A stretch of 35,959 nt of DNA from Deltaproteobacteria bacterium (GTDB lineage Bacteria; Desulfobacterota; Desulfuromonadia; Desulfuromonadales; JAAYDE01), in the NCBI GenBank assembly GCA_016926265.1, contig JAFGOW010000183.1, forward strand, positions 1 to 35,959, given 5' to 3'. Of the stretch, positions 1-9,353 are shown piece by piece (the first letter of the stretch is position 1; every line of letters starts with the position of its first letter). The notes under the pieces are model-generated. The model was not told where the DNA came from. It worked only from the letters and a program-made list of their open reading frames with translations, and did no database searches. A program made the position numbers and the translations under genes.

Positions 1-690
1 GTCTTCGCCCTCCCGACCTTTTTCTGGGTGCGGGAACCGATAGGGAATGGGCTCCCCGGCCCGGCCCGGAAAACCCAGAATTACCTTCAGACCTTGAAGG
101 AGATCCTCCCCTACCGGGATCTGCTCCGGTTTCTCATCGCCTTTCTCCTCTACCACGACGGCATCGAAACCATCATAGTGGTTTCGGCGGTGTTCGGCCG
201 CGAGGAACTCGGCATGAGCCAGGGGGCGATCCTCGGCTGTTTTCTGATGATCCAGATCGTCGCCATGCCCGGCTCGCTGCTGTTCGGCCGTATCGCCGAG
301 CGGTTCAGCGCCCGGACCGCGATCCTGGCCTGCCTCGGACTCTTCACCCTGCTGACCGTCTATGCCTTCTTCATGCAATCCGCCTGGGAGTTCTGGCTGC
401 TCGGGCTGGTGGTGGCGCTGATCCTGGGTGGCAGCCAGGCCCTCAGCCGTTCGCTTTTCGCTTCCCTGATCCCGCCCCACAAAGAGGCGGAATTCTTCGG
501 CTTCTACGCGGTCGGCTCGAAATTCGCGACGATCTTCGGGCCGCTCGTCTTCGCCCTGATCGGCAGTCTGACCGGCTCCACCCGGCTCTCCATTCTCGGT
601 CTGCTGTTCTTCTTCGTCGCCGGCGGCCTGCTGCTGTGCACCGTCGACATCGAGCGGGGCCGCCGCCTGGCCGGGAAGTCCGGGCCATGA
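1..690 (+). CDS. MFS transporter, C-terminal part (UMF1/Atg22-like); 5' end outside window
   Basis: Open frame from window start; several TM helices; LLFGRIAERFSARTAI and GGSQALSRSLFASLIPPHKEAEFFGFYAVGSKFATIFGPLVF resemble UMF1-family MFS. Confidence 0.85.
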   Translation, partial: VFALPTFFWVREPIGNGLPGPARKTQNYLQTLKEILPYRDLLRFLIAFLLYHDGIETIIVVSAVFGREELGMSQGAILGCFLMIQIVAMPGSLLFGRIAERFSARTAILACLGLFTLLTVYAFFMQSAWEFWLLGLVVALILGGSQALSRSLFASLIPPHKEAEFFGFYAVGSKFATIFGPLVFALIGSLTGSTRLSILGLLFFFVAGGLLLCTVDIERGRRLAGKSGP

Positions 691-1508
691 GCAGCCGTTA
701 TTTCACCCCTCCCCGCCCCCGGCTGTTCGGCCATCGCGGCTTTCCGGCCCGCTTTCCGGAAAACACCCTCCCCTCCTTTGCCGCCGCCCTGGCCGCGGGC
801 CTCCCCTATCTGGAACTGGATGTCTGGGCGAGCCGCGACGGCCACGTGGTCGTCCATCACGACGAAACCCTCTACCGGATGTGCGGAAAATGGAGACGGA
901 TCCGCAATCTGAACTGGGCCGAAATCAAATCCTGCGACACGGGACGGGGTTTTAGGGACCGGGACGGAAGACGCCCCTTCCTGGGGCAGGGCATTGCCGT
1001 GCCGTCGCTGGAAGAGGTGTTCGAAGCCTGTCCGGAGGCTTTCATCAACATCGAAATCAAACAGACCGATCCTCCCATCGAGGCACTGGTTGTGGAGACG
1101 GTGCGACGCTGGCGGCGGGAGGAGACGGTACTGCTGGCCTCGGCCCACGACCGGGTCATAAAACGTTTGCGCGCACTGTGCGGGGCCATCCCCACCGGTT
1201 TCAGCCGCGGCGAAATCGCCGCCTTCCTCGACTGGGTGAAGCGCGGCTGCCGCTCCGGCTACGCCCCGCCGGGGGCCGCTCTCCAGGTGCCGGTGTCCCA
1301 CCACGGAACCCCCATCGTCTTCCCCGAATCGGTGGTCGCCGCCCACGCCGTCGGGATCGAAATCCATGTCTGGACCATCAACGATCCCAGCGAGATGCGA
1401 CGTCTGCTGACCATGGGAGTTGACGGCCTCATGAGCGACGACGCGGCGCTGCTGGTCGCCACGGCAAGGGAGTCGGTATCTCCTTTCGGGGGCGGGGGAA
1501 TACCTTAA
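687..1508 (+). CDS. Glycerophosphodiester phosphodiesterase family protein
   Basis: FGHRGFPARFPENTLPSFAAALAAG..LELDVWASRDGHVVVHHDETLYRMCG GDPD motifs; ATGA overlap with upstream MFS stop. Confidence 0.93.
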   Translation: MSSRYFTPPRPRLFGHRGFPARFPENTLPSFAAALAAGLPYLELDVWASRDGHVVVHHDETLYRMCGKWRRIRNLNWAEIKSCDTGRGFRDRDGRRPFLGQGIAVPSLEEVFEACPEAFINIEIKQTDPPIEALVVETVRRWRREETVLLASAHDRVIKRLRALCGAIPTGFSRGEIAAFLDWVKRGCRSGYAPPGAALQVPVSHHGTPIVFPESVVAAHAVGIEIHVWTINDPSEMRRLLTMGVDGLMSDDAALLVATARESVSPFGGGGIP

Positions 1509-1527
1509 TCGAATCGGAGGGCAAGGA

Positions 1528-2349
1528 ATGGGCAAGGCATGGCTGGCAGCGTTGGCGATCCTTCTGACGGCGAGTCTGGCCACCTATCAACGGCTTGAAT
1601 CCGCGGTCAACGTCCTGCAGCAGTTGGGCATCGACGAGACCCTGGCCCGGGACAGCGTCGTCGCCAACTTCACCGGCACCCTGTGGGGGCTGCCGCAGAC
1701 CAGGCCCCTCAAAACGGTCCCCTCTGAGAACCGGGCCAGCACGGTACTGGAACTCGCCCGCTTCGCCAAGGCCTACACCCGATCCGAGAAATTTCAAAAG
1801 GCGTATCTGGAATACCGGGAGCGGAGGCGGCCTTCGCCCCCACAACCGCTGGGATCCCAGGACGAAAGGAAAGCCAAGCAGAAAGCGGCGCTGGAAAAGG
1901 CGATCCAGGAGACGGGGCAGAACCTGGCCAAGGTGCCGGCCGAGATCCGGGAACAACTCCAGGAGCCGCTGGCACACCTGCGGCAGCAGCTCAAAGACCT
2001 CGATTCCCCGGACAACCCCCTGAATTCCAGGGAAATGGCCGCCGCCATGACGGCCATGGGCCAAGAGCAGCAGCAGCGCTACGCCGCCGAACTGGCGCAA
2101 TGGGAGGCGGACAACCATTTGACCCCGGACCGGATGATCCGGGAGAAGCTCGAAGCCTTCCTGGCGGAAACGGAAAATATCGATTTCAACGCCCGACTGG
2201 TGCGCCGGGACGACGGGATCCTGAAATTCGCCGATCCGGCCAGCGAAGGGATGTCGAAACTGCGCAAGATGTGTTTCCGCGCCGGGCCGGAGCCGGTGGA
2301 GGCGCTCCGCTCCTTTGCCCGAAAGTGGCTGGCCGAACTGGGTTCATGA
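1528..2349 (+). CDS. Hypothetical protein with N-terminal signal/anchor and charged coiled-coil-like region
   Basis: 273-aa ORF with ggagg RBS upstream; hydrophobic N-terminus; no family recognised. Confidence 0.7.
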   Translation: MGKAWLAALAILLTASLATYQRLESAVNVLQQLGIDETLARDSVVANFTGTLWGLPQTRPLKTVPSENRASTVLELARFAKAYTRSEKFQKAYLEYRERRRPSPPQPLGSQDERKAKQKAALEKAIQETGQNLAKVPAEIREQLQEPLAHLRQQLKDLDSPDNPLNSREMAAAMTAMGQEQQQRYAAELAQWEADNHLTPDRMIREKLEAFLAETENIDFNARLVRRDDGILKFADPASEGMSKLRKMCFRAGPEPVEALRSFARKWLAELGS

Positions 2350-2503
2350 CGGTTGCAGGCACGGGAACCGCCGGGAGGGGTTCAGGGACTTTTTTCCGGG
2401 TACTGCTTCGTTTTAAAAGTGTGCCCTGTGAAAAAGCATTAAATCTCGCTTTTTTCTGTAATCCCTTTCATCCCCTTCATCCCTGTGATTCAGATTTCAG
2501 AGT

Positions 2504-3466
2504 TTATTCGCTTTTTGGGCTGAAGGTCCCGGCCAGCAACCGGACGTGATCGATGTAAATGGTCCTCGGTTCCGGGAGCCGGACGGCGAATATTCCCAGT
2601 CCGCGAATCTCGCTCAGCTCCATTTTTCTGCCCCTCGGCGCCCTTTCCACCGCCTCCAGGTCGATCCGAATCGCATTCCAGCCCTTTTTCAAAACATAGC
2701 TTTTGTTGAACCGATCCCCATATTCCTGGACCTTTTGCCGGGTATGCCGCTGGTCGTGAATCCGGCAGGTGATTTGGAGCGGTTCATCCTGCGGGTTGAA
2801 CACCTCCAGGGCCAATGTCGAAAAACCCTGCCAATCCCCTGGGAAGTATTCAAGGGAAACCCCGGAATAGGTCGAGGTGTCCATATCGACTTTCATGGAC
2901 CGCCTCCCGCTGCTCGCCATCTCGGTCCGGATTGTCCTTCGGGCGCCGCCGGTCCAGCGGCTTTTTTGAAAGGGGGTTTCAAAATCGGCCAGGATGGGAA
3001 ATTCAGCCTCGGCAACCCCTTCATCAACCCAGCTCACAGCGCCTGGGATGGCTGCGGCCAGGATCGCCCCCAGGATCAGCCATCGGAAACCGTGGCGCCT
3101 TTTTGCCGGCCATTCCTTGTTGGCGGGGTTGAAGAAGAACAGGCTGAAAAGGGCGCCGACCAGGTTTCTCAGCATGTCCCCGACATCGGGGGTCCGGGAG
3201 AATCCGCCCTGGATCAGCTCGATAACCAGGCCGCAGCCCAGGGTGAGCCCGACGATCCAGGCCAATTGCCGATGGAAGGTTTCCCTTCGCAAGGGTTCGG
3301 AAAACAGAACCAGGGCATGGGCGGCCAGGGCAAAGAACAGGATATGCCCCAGATCCCAAAAATTTTGAAAGGAACGGCTTGAGCCGTAACCGGGGCCAAA
3401 AAAGAAAAAAAAGGGGGAAATGACCAGGATAAGAAAAAGAAGGAGGGCTTTTTCCTTATTCAACAA
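2504..3466 (-). CDS. VanZ-like membrane protein fused to a C-terminal beta-sandwich (carbohydrate-binding-like) domain
   Basis: N-terminal TM helices with LGHILFFALAAHAL..GCGLVIELIQGGFSRTPDVGDMLRNLVGA (VanZ-like); C-terminal FETPFQKSRW...IDHVRLLAG resembles a sugar-binding jelly roll. Confidence 0.75.
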   Translation of the reverse strand: MLNKEKALLLFLILVISPFFFFFGPGYGSSRSFQNFWDLGHILFFALAAHALVLFSEPLRRETFHRQLAWIVGLTLGCGLVIELIQGGFSRTPDVGDMLRNLVGALFSLFFFNPANKEWPAKRRHGFRWLILGAILAAAIPGAVSWVDEGVAEAEFPILADFETPFQKSRWTGGARRTIRTEMASSGRRSMKVDMDTSTYSGVSLEYFPGDWQGFSTLALEVFNPQDEPLQITCRIHDQRHTRQKVQEYGDRFNKSYVLKKGWNAIRIDLEAVERAPRGRKMELSEIRGLGIFAVRLPEPRTIYIDHVRLLAGTFSPKSE

Positions 3467-3667
3467 AGCGCCTTTCGGAAACTGTTTTCAATGGGCGATG
3501 CCCCGATTTTTCTACTCATCTCTCCCTGCTGCCGATCTGCAACTAAAAAAATCCAACCCCATGAGAGCCCTCCGACCATCGGTCGCGCTGTTTTTGGGCC
3601 GCCAAGCTCGATTGTGCATTTTTTTACGGGATTTGGTTTAAATCAAGAATTCACGCAACAAACGGCA

Positions 3668-4615
3668 CTAGGACTCTTGCTTTCTGTCCTTGAGCATGGC
3701 AAAAACTACGGCACCTTGAATTGATTGGACCAGCATGGGAATGTACCCGATAAGGGCTGCCGCCAGAACGATGTCGGCGGGGATTCCCAGAAGTCCGGTA
3801 AAAAGACTCACATTCACGTTTTCCCGGAGGCCAATGCCGTTGATAGCAATGGGCAACATGGAAATGGTGATAGTGATGGTCATGAATACGGTAATCGTGG
3901 CCAAATCGACGGAAACGCCCACCGCCTGGAAATAGGCGTAGTGGATTGCAATAGACGAAAGCTGGAGCCATACGGAATCCAGCCCCGAAAGCAGAAAGGC
4001 CTTTTTGTAGCCGCGGTAAATGCTGAATGCGTCTTGCAGCTTCAGCAAAAAGGGAATTTTTGCCGTGAGCTTTGCCGGAAGTTTTATTTGGTCCGAAAAG
4101 AGCCCGCCAATGATGATGAATACGGAAAGCAACGCCACGGCGCAAACGGCGCCTGTGTAGACCAAAGGGATATTATGGCGGCTTGCCACGAAGGGGAGCG
4201 CCACGAAAAAGCCGAGGAACATGGCCAAAAGCCCCATCACACGGGAAATGGCCACGGCAGCCACGGAATTCGCGGTGTTGCCGAACCTGCGCCCGAATGC
4301 GATAGTTTTTACCGCGTCGCCGCCAAAACCGCTGGGCAGCAGGTTGTTAAAAAAATATCCCAGAGCGATGTACCCGTAGAAGGTGCGGAATTTGACTTTT
4401 TTGCCCTCGCCCAAAAGCAGGCCGCGCCAACGGTTGGCCTGAATGAACATGCTGAAGATGGTGCAAAAAAGAATGACCCCGACCCAGGGGAGGGCTTGAC
4501 TTGTCCAGTGTCCGCAAACTTCGCCGAAGGGAACTTTCCAAAAGATGTAGAACAACCCGCCAAGGCTTATGGCGGCTTTCAAGAGCGTCTTGCAGATTTT
4601 TTTTGCGTTGTTCAT
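3668..4615 (-). CDS. Lysylphosphatidylglycerol synthase TM / flippase-like (UPF0104) membrane protein
   Basis: FNNLLPSGFGGDAVKTIAFGRRFGNTANSVAAVAISRVMGL motif; ~8 TM segments. Confidence 0.88.
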   Translation of the reverse strand: MNNAKKICKTLLKAAISLGGLFYIFWKVPFGEVCGHWTSQALPWVGVILFCTIFSMFIQANRWRGLLLGEGKKVKFRTFYGYIALGYFFNNLLPSGFGGDAVKTIAFGRRFGNTANSVAAVAISRVMGLLAMFLGFFVALPFVASRHNIPLVYTGAVCAVALLSVFIIIGGLFSDQIKLPAKLTAKIPFLLKLQDAFSIYRGYKKAFLLSGLDSVWLQLSSIAIHYAYFQAVGVSVDLATITVFMTITITISMLPIAINGIGLRENVNVSLFTGLLGIPADIVLAAALIGYIPMLVQSIQGAVVFAMLKDRKQES

Positions 4616-4632
4616 CTTTTTCTCGTTGCCGG

Positions 4633-5709
4633 TTACTTCGATGCAACCTCGGCTGCGATTTCCCGAATCCGCTGGGCGCTATGTTCCCAGGTAAACTTCT
4701 GGACCCACGCGGCAATTTCGGCATCGTGTTTGCCCTTGCTGCAGATGGATTCTTCCAATGCCTTTGCCACGCTTTTCGGATTTCTGGGGTCAAAGTAGGT
4801 GGCTACGTTTCCGCCCACTTCGGGGAGCGACGACGTGTTGGCGCAGGCTACCGGCGTACCGCAGGCGAATGCCTCCAAAACGGGCAAGCCGAAGCCTTCG
4901 CACAGCGACGGCAGCACAAACAAATCAGCAAGGTTGTAGAGATTTACCAAGTCTTCTTGGCTGACCATTCCGGCGTGAATCGTCAAATCTTGAATGCCCA
5001 AGTCCGATTCCCGTGTATCCTTGGTGCGGCCGTCGAAGGCCTGGCCCACCAGAACTAGGCGGCAGTTTTCCCTGCCCTGCATTTTCGCAAAACCGCCCAA
5101 GAGTCCATTGAGGTTTTTGTGAGGGAGCATGTTTCCCACGTATAGCATGATTTTTTTGTCGCGAGGGATGTTGTACTTGTCGTAAAGGTATTCCACTTCG
5201 GATCTCTGCTTGTGGACGAATTCCTTGTCTACGCCTAAAGGCACCACGATCATCTTGTTTGCGTCAGCCTTGTAAAAGCGGAGTAGGTCGTTCTTGGTGC
5301 TTTCGGAATCCACCATGATGCGGTCGGCCCGCTTGCAAATAACCCAGAAGATGAACTTGAAGTAGCAATGGGCCAATTTTATGGGCAAAAATTCCGGGTA
5401 CACCAGATGAGTCAGGTCGTGTACCGTCACGATCATTTTGCCGCGGTAGAACAGGGGCACGTTGCAGTGGGGTATGTGCAGAACGTCGATATTTTCTTTC
5501 CGAAGCGCCTTGTAGGGGAACCGCAATTGTTCCTTGTAGCCGTAAATACCGCTGATAAAAGGGATCTTTACCGCAACGTCGTCCTTGTATTTTTCCAGTT
5601 CCGCAGGGTCGCCCATGGCCACATCGTAATGAACGGCCTTGATCCAGTGCTGGATGCACGTGCCAATGCCGGATTTGCGGACCATGCGGGCGTCGATGGC
5701 GAGTTTCAT
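4633..5709 (-). CDS. Glycosyltransferase, GT4-type (GT-B fold)
   Basis: LYVGNMLPHKNLNGLLGGFAKM, LFVLPSLCEGFGLPVLEAFACGTPVACANTSSLPEVGG. Confidence 0.95.
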   Translation of the reverse strand: MKLAIDARMVRKSGIGTCIQHWIKAVHYDVAMGDPAELEKYKDDVAVKIPFISGIYGYKEQLRFPYKALRKENIDVLHIPHCNVPLFYRGKMIVTVHDLTHLVYPEFLPIKLAHCYFKFIFWVICKRADRIMVDSESTKNDLLRFYKADANKMIVVPLGVDKEFVHKQRSEVEYLYDKYNIPRDKKIMLYVGNMLPHKNLNGLLGGFAKMQGRENCRLVLVGQAFDGRTKDTRESDLGIQDLTIHAGMVSQEDLVNLYNLADLFVLPSLCEGFGLPVLEAFACGTPVACANTSSLPEVGGNVATYFDPRNPKSVAKALEESICSKGKHDAEIAAWVQKFTWEHSAQRIREIAAEVASK

Positions 5710-5761
5710 AATACCTCGAAAAATTCTGGGGCGGCGAATGGGGGCAGCCTTGATATTTATT

Positions 5762-5827
5762 GGGAAACCGGGACGCTTCCCCTAGTGATTTAACGGAATT
5801 TAATTGGGCGATGTCCCTATTCTTCCC
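5762..5827. repeat. REP/MITE-like element copy A (GGGAAA..GGGACGCTTCCCCTA ... GATGTCCCTATTCTTCCC)
   Basis: Shares both ends with the element at 7889-7974; imperfect terminal inverted symmetry. Confidence 0.65.
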
Positions 5828-5851
5828 AATAGGTCTCACCAGCGGCTCTTT

Positions 5852-7723
5852 CTACGGCTGCGCCGGCCTTTCACAGGTTATGTGATTGAACCCTTCACAT
5901 TTTTTATTGAAAGAAGGCCAGCCCGTATTGCATTCCGGATGGCCCGCGCCCATGTGAATCGTATTATTCAGACTTTCTGTTGCAAATGTAGAATTGTATT
6001 TCGCCCATTCAGAAATGGCCTTTTCATACTCCATCTCCTGACAAAATAAATCGGCGGCCCGCTGGGGAACCTCCGGCTCTCCTCTGTTCCCCTCGCGGAA
6101 GTTTACAAAGGTATCCACCCGCTTGCCGTTAAACATGGGCTTTTCGTAGCGTTTCCTTTCGGTTTGGGCGCACACGGTCAACCGTTCCCGGCGTTTGGCC
6201 ACCTCGGCCTGGATCTGGTCAGGACTGGCGGTAAGGCACCAATTATAATGAATCTTGAAATTGCCATGCCATCTTCCGGCTTCAAAAGCAATTGAAAGAT
6301 TGCAAAAACTGTTGGTGGCCTGGTGGTATTGCTGAACGGCGGTTTGCGCATAGTCCTGGCACATGCCTTCTTTCGTTTCAAGAGAGGCGAAATCTTTTTT
6401 CTTTATGCCTTTTGCCTTCAGAACCATTTGGGTCTGATCACTTTTTTGGGCCGTTTTTTTTAACATATTTTCATCCAAAACCGGCTTTCGGCAAATGATG
6501 TAATCAAAACCCCGACAATTGGAACGGGCGATGGTTGCGTCACAGTGGTGGTGATTGCCCAGGGGCATGGTGTTCTCTTGGGCCTTGTGGTCGGCTACCT
6601 TGAATTCCACCTCCTTCTCGTAGCCTTGAGAGATACAATAAGAGCGAGCAACTTCCGCAACGCCGCACGTCGACCCGAAATCATAATCGTAGACCTCACC
6701 CTCAATGGGGGTGCTGTGATAAGTCCGGGTCTCCCTGTACATGCAAAAATCGGCCAGCAACCCCAAATATCGGGGATTGTCAAAACGCTTGATCTCTCCG
6801 CAGGATATCAATGCCGCCCTGCGGTTGCCGCTCTCCATTTTCCGCTTGTCCTGGGTGGCGGACAGGCACCAGTTGAAATGCTTGTCAAAATCATTGTGCC
6901 AACGCCCTCCTTGAAATCCACACCGATTGTTTTCTGCCTGAATGAACTGGTTCACCGCGTCTTGAGCGTAATTCCGGCAAATGGCCTCGTCCGATATCTT
7001 CATCTTCTGTCCCGGCCTGGAAGAAACCTGCGGAACGATGGAAAAACCAGGTTTAGCCTCGGATTTCGCCCTGACCCCGGTAGGGGAATGTTCATTGATG
7101 GAAATGGGAATGGAGGGTTGGAGGTTGTGCCCGAACTGGTTTTCTCCCGATTTTGGACTGACCGACACATGCGGCGACCCGCCGTTATGGCCCGCGCCCA
7201 GAGGTCTGGCTTGGGACTTTTCAATGTTGAAGCGCAGCGTTTGTTGATTGTTTTTCTCGTTACTCTCCTGAACTCGGTTTTGGTAATCCGCCTCCACCGT
7301 AACGGAATACTCTCCGGCCACCCATCGGCCGCTGGCTGATTTGGGCCACTCCAGAAAGACCGTTTTCCCTCCAGGCAAATCGGGGATATTCAGAAATCCA
7401 TTGAGTTCTTTCGGGCACTGTTTCTGTTGACTGTTATTCAGGCCGCACTGCACTCGGATCCCACTCCCTCGGGCCATGCTCACGGAGGCGTTTTTGACCA
7501 TTATCCGAAAAAAAACCGGCGCTCCGATGTTCTCACCTTCTTTTGGAAAACCGCTGAGCTGGACCTTTTGCACAATGAGATCCGGGAGAATTTCAACGGC
7601 TTTTTTTTGGGTTCCCGCCGCGTCCTTCTGTTTCAAGGGAAAAGGAATTTCACCGTTTGCGTAGACAGCCGAAAATAAGGTCAACGCCAATCCCCAAAAG
7701 ACCATTTTTTGGATTCTCTTCAT
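5852..7723 (-). CDS. Secreted CARDB-domain protein with a duplicated Cys/Trp-rich C-terminal module
   Basis: Signal peptide; CARDB-like PDLIVQKVQLSG..VQESNEKNNQQTLRFNI; two copies of C-x2-YAQ-x-AV-x-Q...GRWH-x-F-x2-H-x-NWCL. Confidence 0.85.
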   Translation of the reverse strand: MKRIQKMVFWGLALTLFSAVYANGEIPFPLKQKDAAGTQKKAVEILPDLIVQKVQLSGFPKEGENIGAPVFFRIMVKNASVSMARGSGIRVQCGLNNSQQKQCPKELNGFLNIPDLPGGKTVFLEWPKSASGRWVAGEYSVTVEADYQNRVQESNEKNNQQTLRFNIEKSQARPLGAGHNGGSPHVSVSPKSGENQFGHNLQPSIPISINEHSPTGVRAKSEAKPGFSIVPQVSSRPGQKMKISDEAICRNYAQDAVNQFIQAENNRCGFQGGRWHNDFDKHFNWCLSATQDKRKMESGNRRAALISCGEIKRFDNPRYLGLLADFCMYRETRTYHSTPIEGEVYDYDFGSTCGVAEVARSYCISQGYEKEVEFKVADHKAQENTMPLGNHHHCDATIARSNCRGFDYIICRKPVLDENMLKKTAQKSDQTQMVLKAKGIKKKDFASLETKEGMCQDYAQTAVQQYHQATNSFCNLSIAFEAGRWHGNFKIHYNWCLTASPDQIQAEVAKRRERLTVCAQTERKRYEKPMFNGKRVDTFVNFREGNRGEPEVPQRAADLFCQEMEYEKAISEWAKYNSTFATESLNNTIHMGAGHPECNTGWPSFNKKCEGFNHITCERPAQP

Positions 7724-7862
7724 TTTTTTGGTTCCCTTCTTTTGGTTTTGAAAAATCGGGATCCTTATCTATAAAAACAGCGAAATTCCTTTACTGGAAC
7801 AGAAACGCCATCCATCAAGGTCGATTCGAGAGGTGCCAGTGGTTCTTCAGCAGAGCAGATTC

Positions 7863-7914
7863 CAGGGAAATTAGGGACGCTCCCCTATCAGGGAAATTAG
7901 GGACGCTCCCCTAT
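7863..7914. repeat. Perfect 26-bp tandem duplication CAGGGAAATTAGGGACGCTCCCCTAT x2
   Basis: Read directly: 7863-7888 and 7889-7914 identical. Confidence 0.95.
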
Positions 7915-7974
7915 AAAACCAATAAATTTTCAGGAATTTATCTGCTTTTGGGGGGTGATGTCTCTATTTTCCCC
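7889..7974. repeat. REP/MITE-like element copy B
   Basis: GGGAAATTAGGGACGCTCCCCTAT...GGGGGGTGATGTCTCTATTTTCCCC; same ends as copy A. Confidence 0.65.
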
Positions 7975-8820
7975 ACTGACATCGGGCAACGCGATTTTCG
8001 CTATCTCCGTTAATTCGTAGGCACGGGAATAGGGGATGATGGCGCCGGTGGCGCATTGTTGCCAGATCGGCTCCCGGTGGGAGGCGTCGTAAATCTTCTT
8101 GTTGGTCGGAAAAGTTTTGGCTACGGCGGCAATAATAGCCAATTCCACCTCGGTAAGCGAGGGTACGATACCGGTATCGGCAATGGCAATTTCATCCACC
8201 AGATCCCGGTAATTGTTGAGCTGCGGCCCCATGGGCAGGGCAGCGTAGGTGGCGCCGGTCAGGCCCCGGCCCAGATCCCTGAACGAGGCCATGTCGGCAT
8301 ACCAGAGATATTTGGCCGCATAGAGCATGCGGTCATCCTTCTTCAAAAGCGGGCGGCCCAGGTGCTTCTCGAAGGCGTCGAGAACCAAACGAATACGGGG
8401 AATTGAGAAATCTCGGTTCCCGGTGTGGTCATTACATGGGCTATCCACCAGCAGGGTGCGCAGCAGCGTGTCCATGGAGCGACTTTGAATGACGCCGGTC
8501 TCCCACCGTTTGATACTGGCGATCCCAACATTCAAGGCCTCGGCAAGGGCCTGCTGGGTCAAACCTTTCCGTTCCCGCAAACGGCGGATCTCCGCGCCGC
8601 TCAACAACCCCTCGGCCTGACGGTAGGCATCGGCCAGGCGTTCCTGGAGATCGGCGGTTCCTTCGACATCGGCCAATTCCAGGCCGCAGTCGGCGCAACG
8701 GTACAAACCGGCGACATATCGGACCTCCACTCCTTTGAATCGGGCCTGCTTCTCGGTTTCAACCCATTTCAAAGGGCCATGGCAATCCGGGCAGGTTTGA
8801 ATTGCTAACTGTTTTCCCAT
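7930..8820 (-). CDS. Antitoxin: N-terminal Cys4 zinc finger (MqsA/YgiT-like), HTH, C-terminal Panacea/SocA-like (DUF4065) domain
   Basis: CPDCHGPLKW...YRCADCGLELADVEG; LRERKGLTQQALAEALNVGIASIKRWETGVIQS; RIRLVLDAFEKHLGRPLLKKDDRMLYAAKYLWYADMASFRDLGRGLTGATYAALPMGP. Confidence 0.85.
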   Translation of the reverse strand: MGKQLAIQTCPDCHGPLKWVETEKQARFKGVEVRYVAGLYRCADCGLELADVEGTADLQERLADAYRQAEGLLSGAEIRRLRERKGLTQQALAEALNVGIASIKRWETGVIQSRSMDTLLRTLLVDSPCNDHTGNRDFSIPRIRLVLDAFEKHLGRPLLKKDDRMLYAAKYLWYADMASFRDLGRGLTGATYAALPMGPQLNNYRDLVDEIAIADTGIVPSLTEVELAIIAAVAKTFPTNKKIYDASHREPIWQQCATGAIIPYSRAYELTEIAKIALPDVSGENRDITPQKQINS

Positions 8821-8822
8821 AA

Positions 8823-9209
8823 TTAACTCCCCTGCTTGGCACCGCTCCGACAAGTATGCAAAGAAACAAGGTAAAAATATCCGTTTTTGAGAGAGAACTT
8901 GTAATAGACGGGGGCTTCGAATCGTGGACAGTGTACTGAAAAGGCCCATAACTCCAGATTCCGGATGCGCTTTTCATAGAATTGCTCCGGCGGCCGCCAG
9001 CCGACGTAATGATCCGGCCCGGTGTTATTCAAAAGCTCCAGCAAAACCATCTGCAATTCGTGTCGAATCGAGTAGCCGAGTTCCATGGCATCCAGGGCGA
9101 TAACCCCGGGCTCCACCACCCGGATGCGATTCCCATGCACGGCCTCCAGGGCAGCCAGTAATTTGGCGTTCAACTCCTTATGGCTCGGCCTCACCATCCA
9201 ATAGCTCAT
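8823..9209 (-). CDS. Candidate toxin partner of the Panacea-type antitoxin (possibly MqsR/RelE-fold)
   Basis: 128-aa ORF 2 nt upstream of the antitoxin start, same strand; C-terminus PVYYKFSLKNGYFYLVSLH is RelE/MqsR-like in style. Confidence 0.6.
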   Translation of the reverse strand: MSYWMVRPSHKELNAKLLAALEAVHGNRIRVVEPGVIALDAMELGYSIRHELQMVLLELLNNTGPDHYVGWRPPEQFYEKRIRNLELWAFSVHCPRFEAPVYYKFSLKNGYFYLVSLHTCRSGAKQGS

Positions 9210-9247
9210 TTCAAAAAACCGGGTCCACGAATCCGGACTTCGATTGG

Positions 9248-9276
9248 ATTATGGTATCATTTGATACTTTTGTCAA
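9248..9276 (-). promoter_or_regulatory. Sigma70-type promoter with operator palindrome for the TA module
   Basis: Minus strand TTGACA-17 bp-CATAAT; the spacer contains the perfect palindrome GTATCA-AA-TGATAC (9254-9267). Confidence 0.8.
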
Positions 9277-9353
9277 GACATTAAAACATCTAACACAGAG
9301 CCATAACTGAAGCCCATATCCCCTGGTTGTCAATGTTGCACCGCGAGGGGAAA

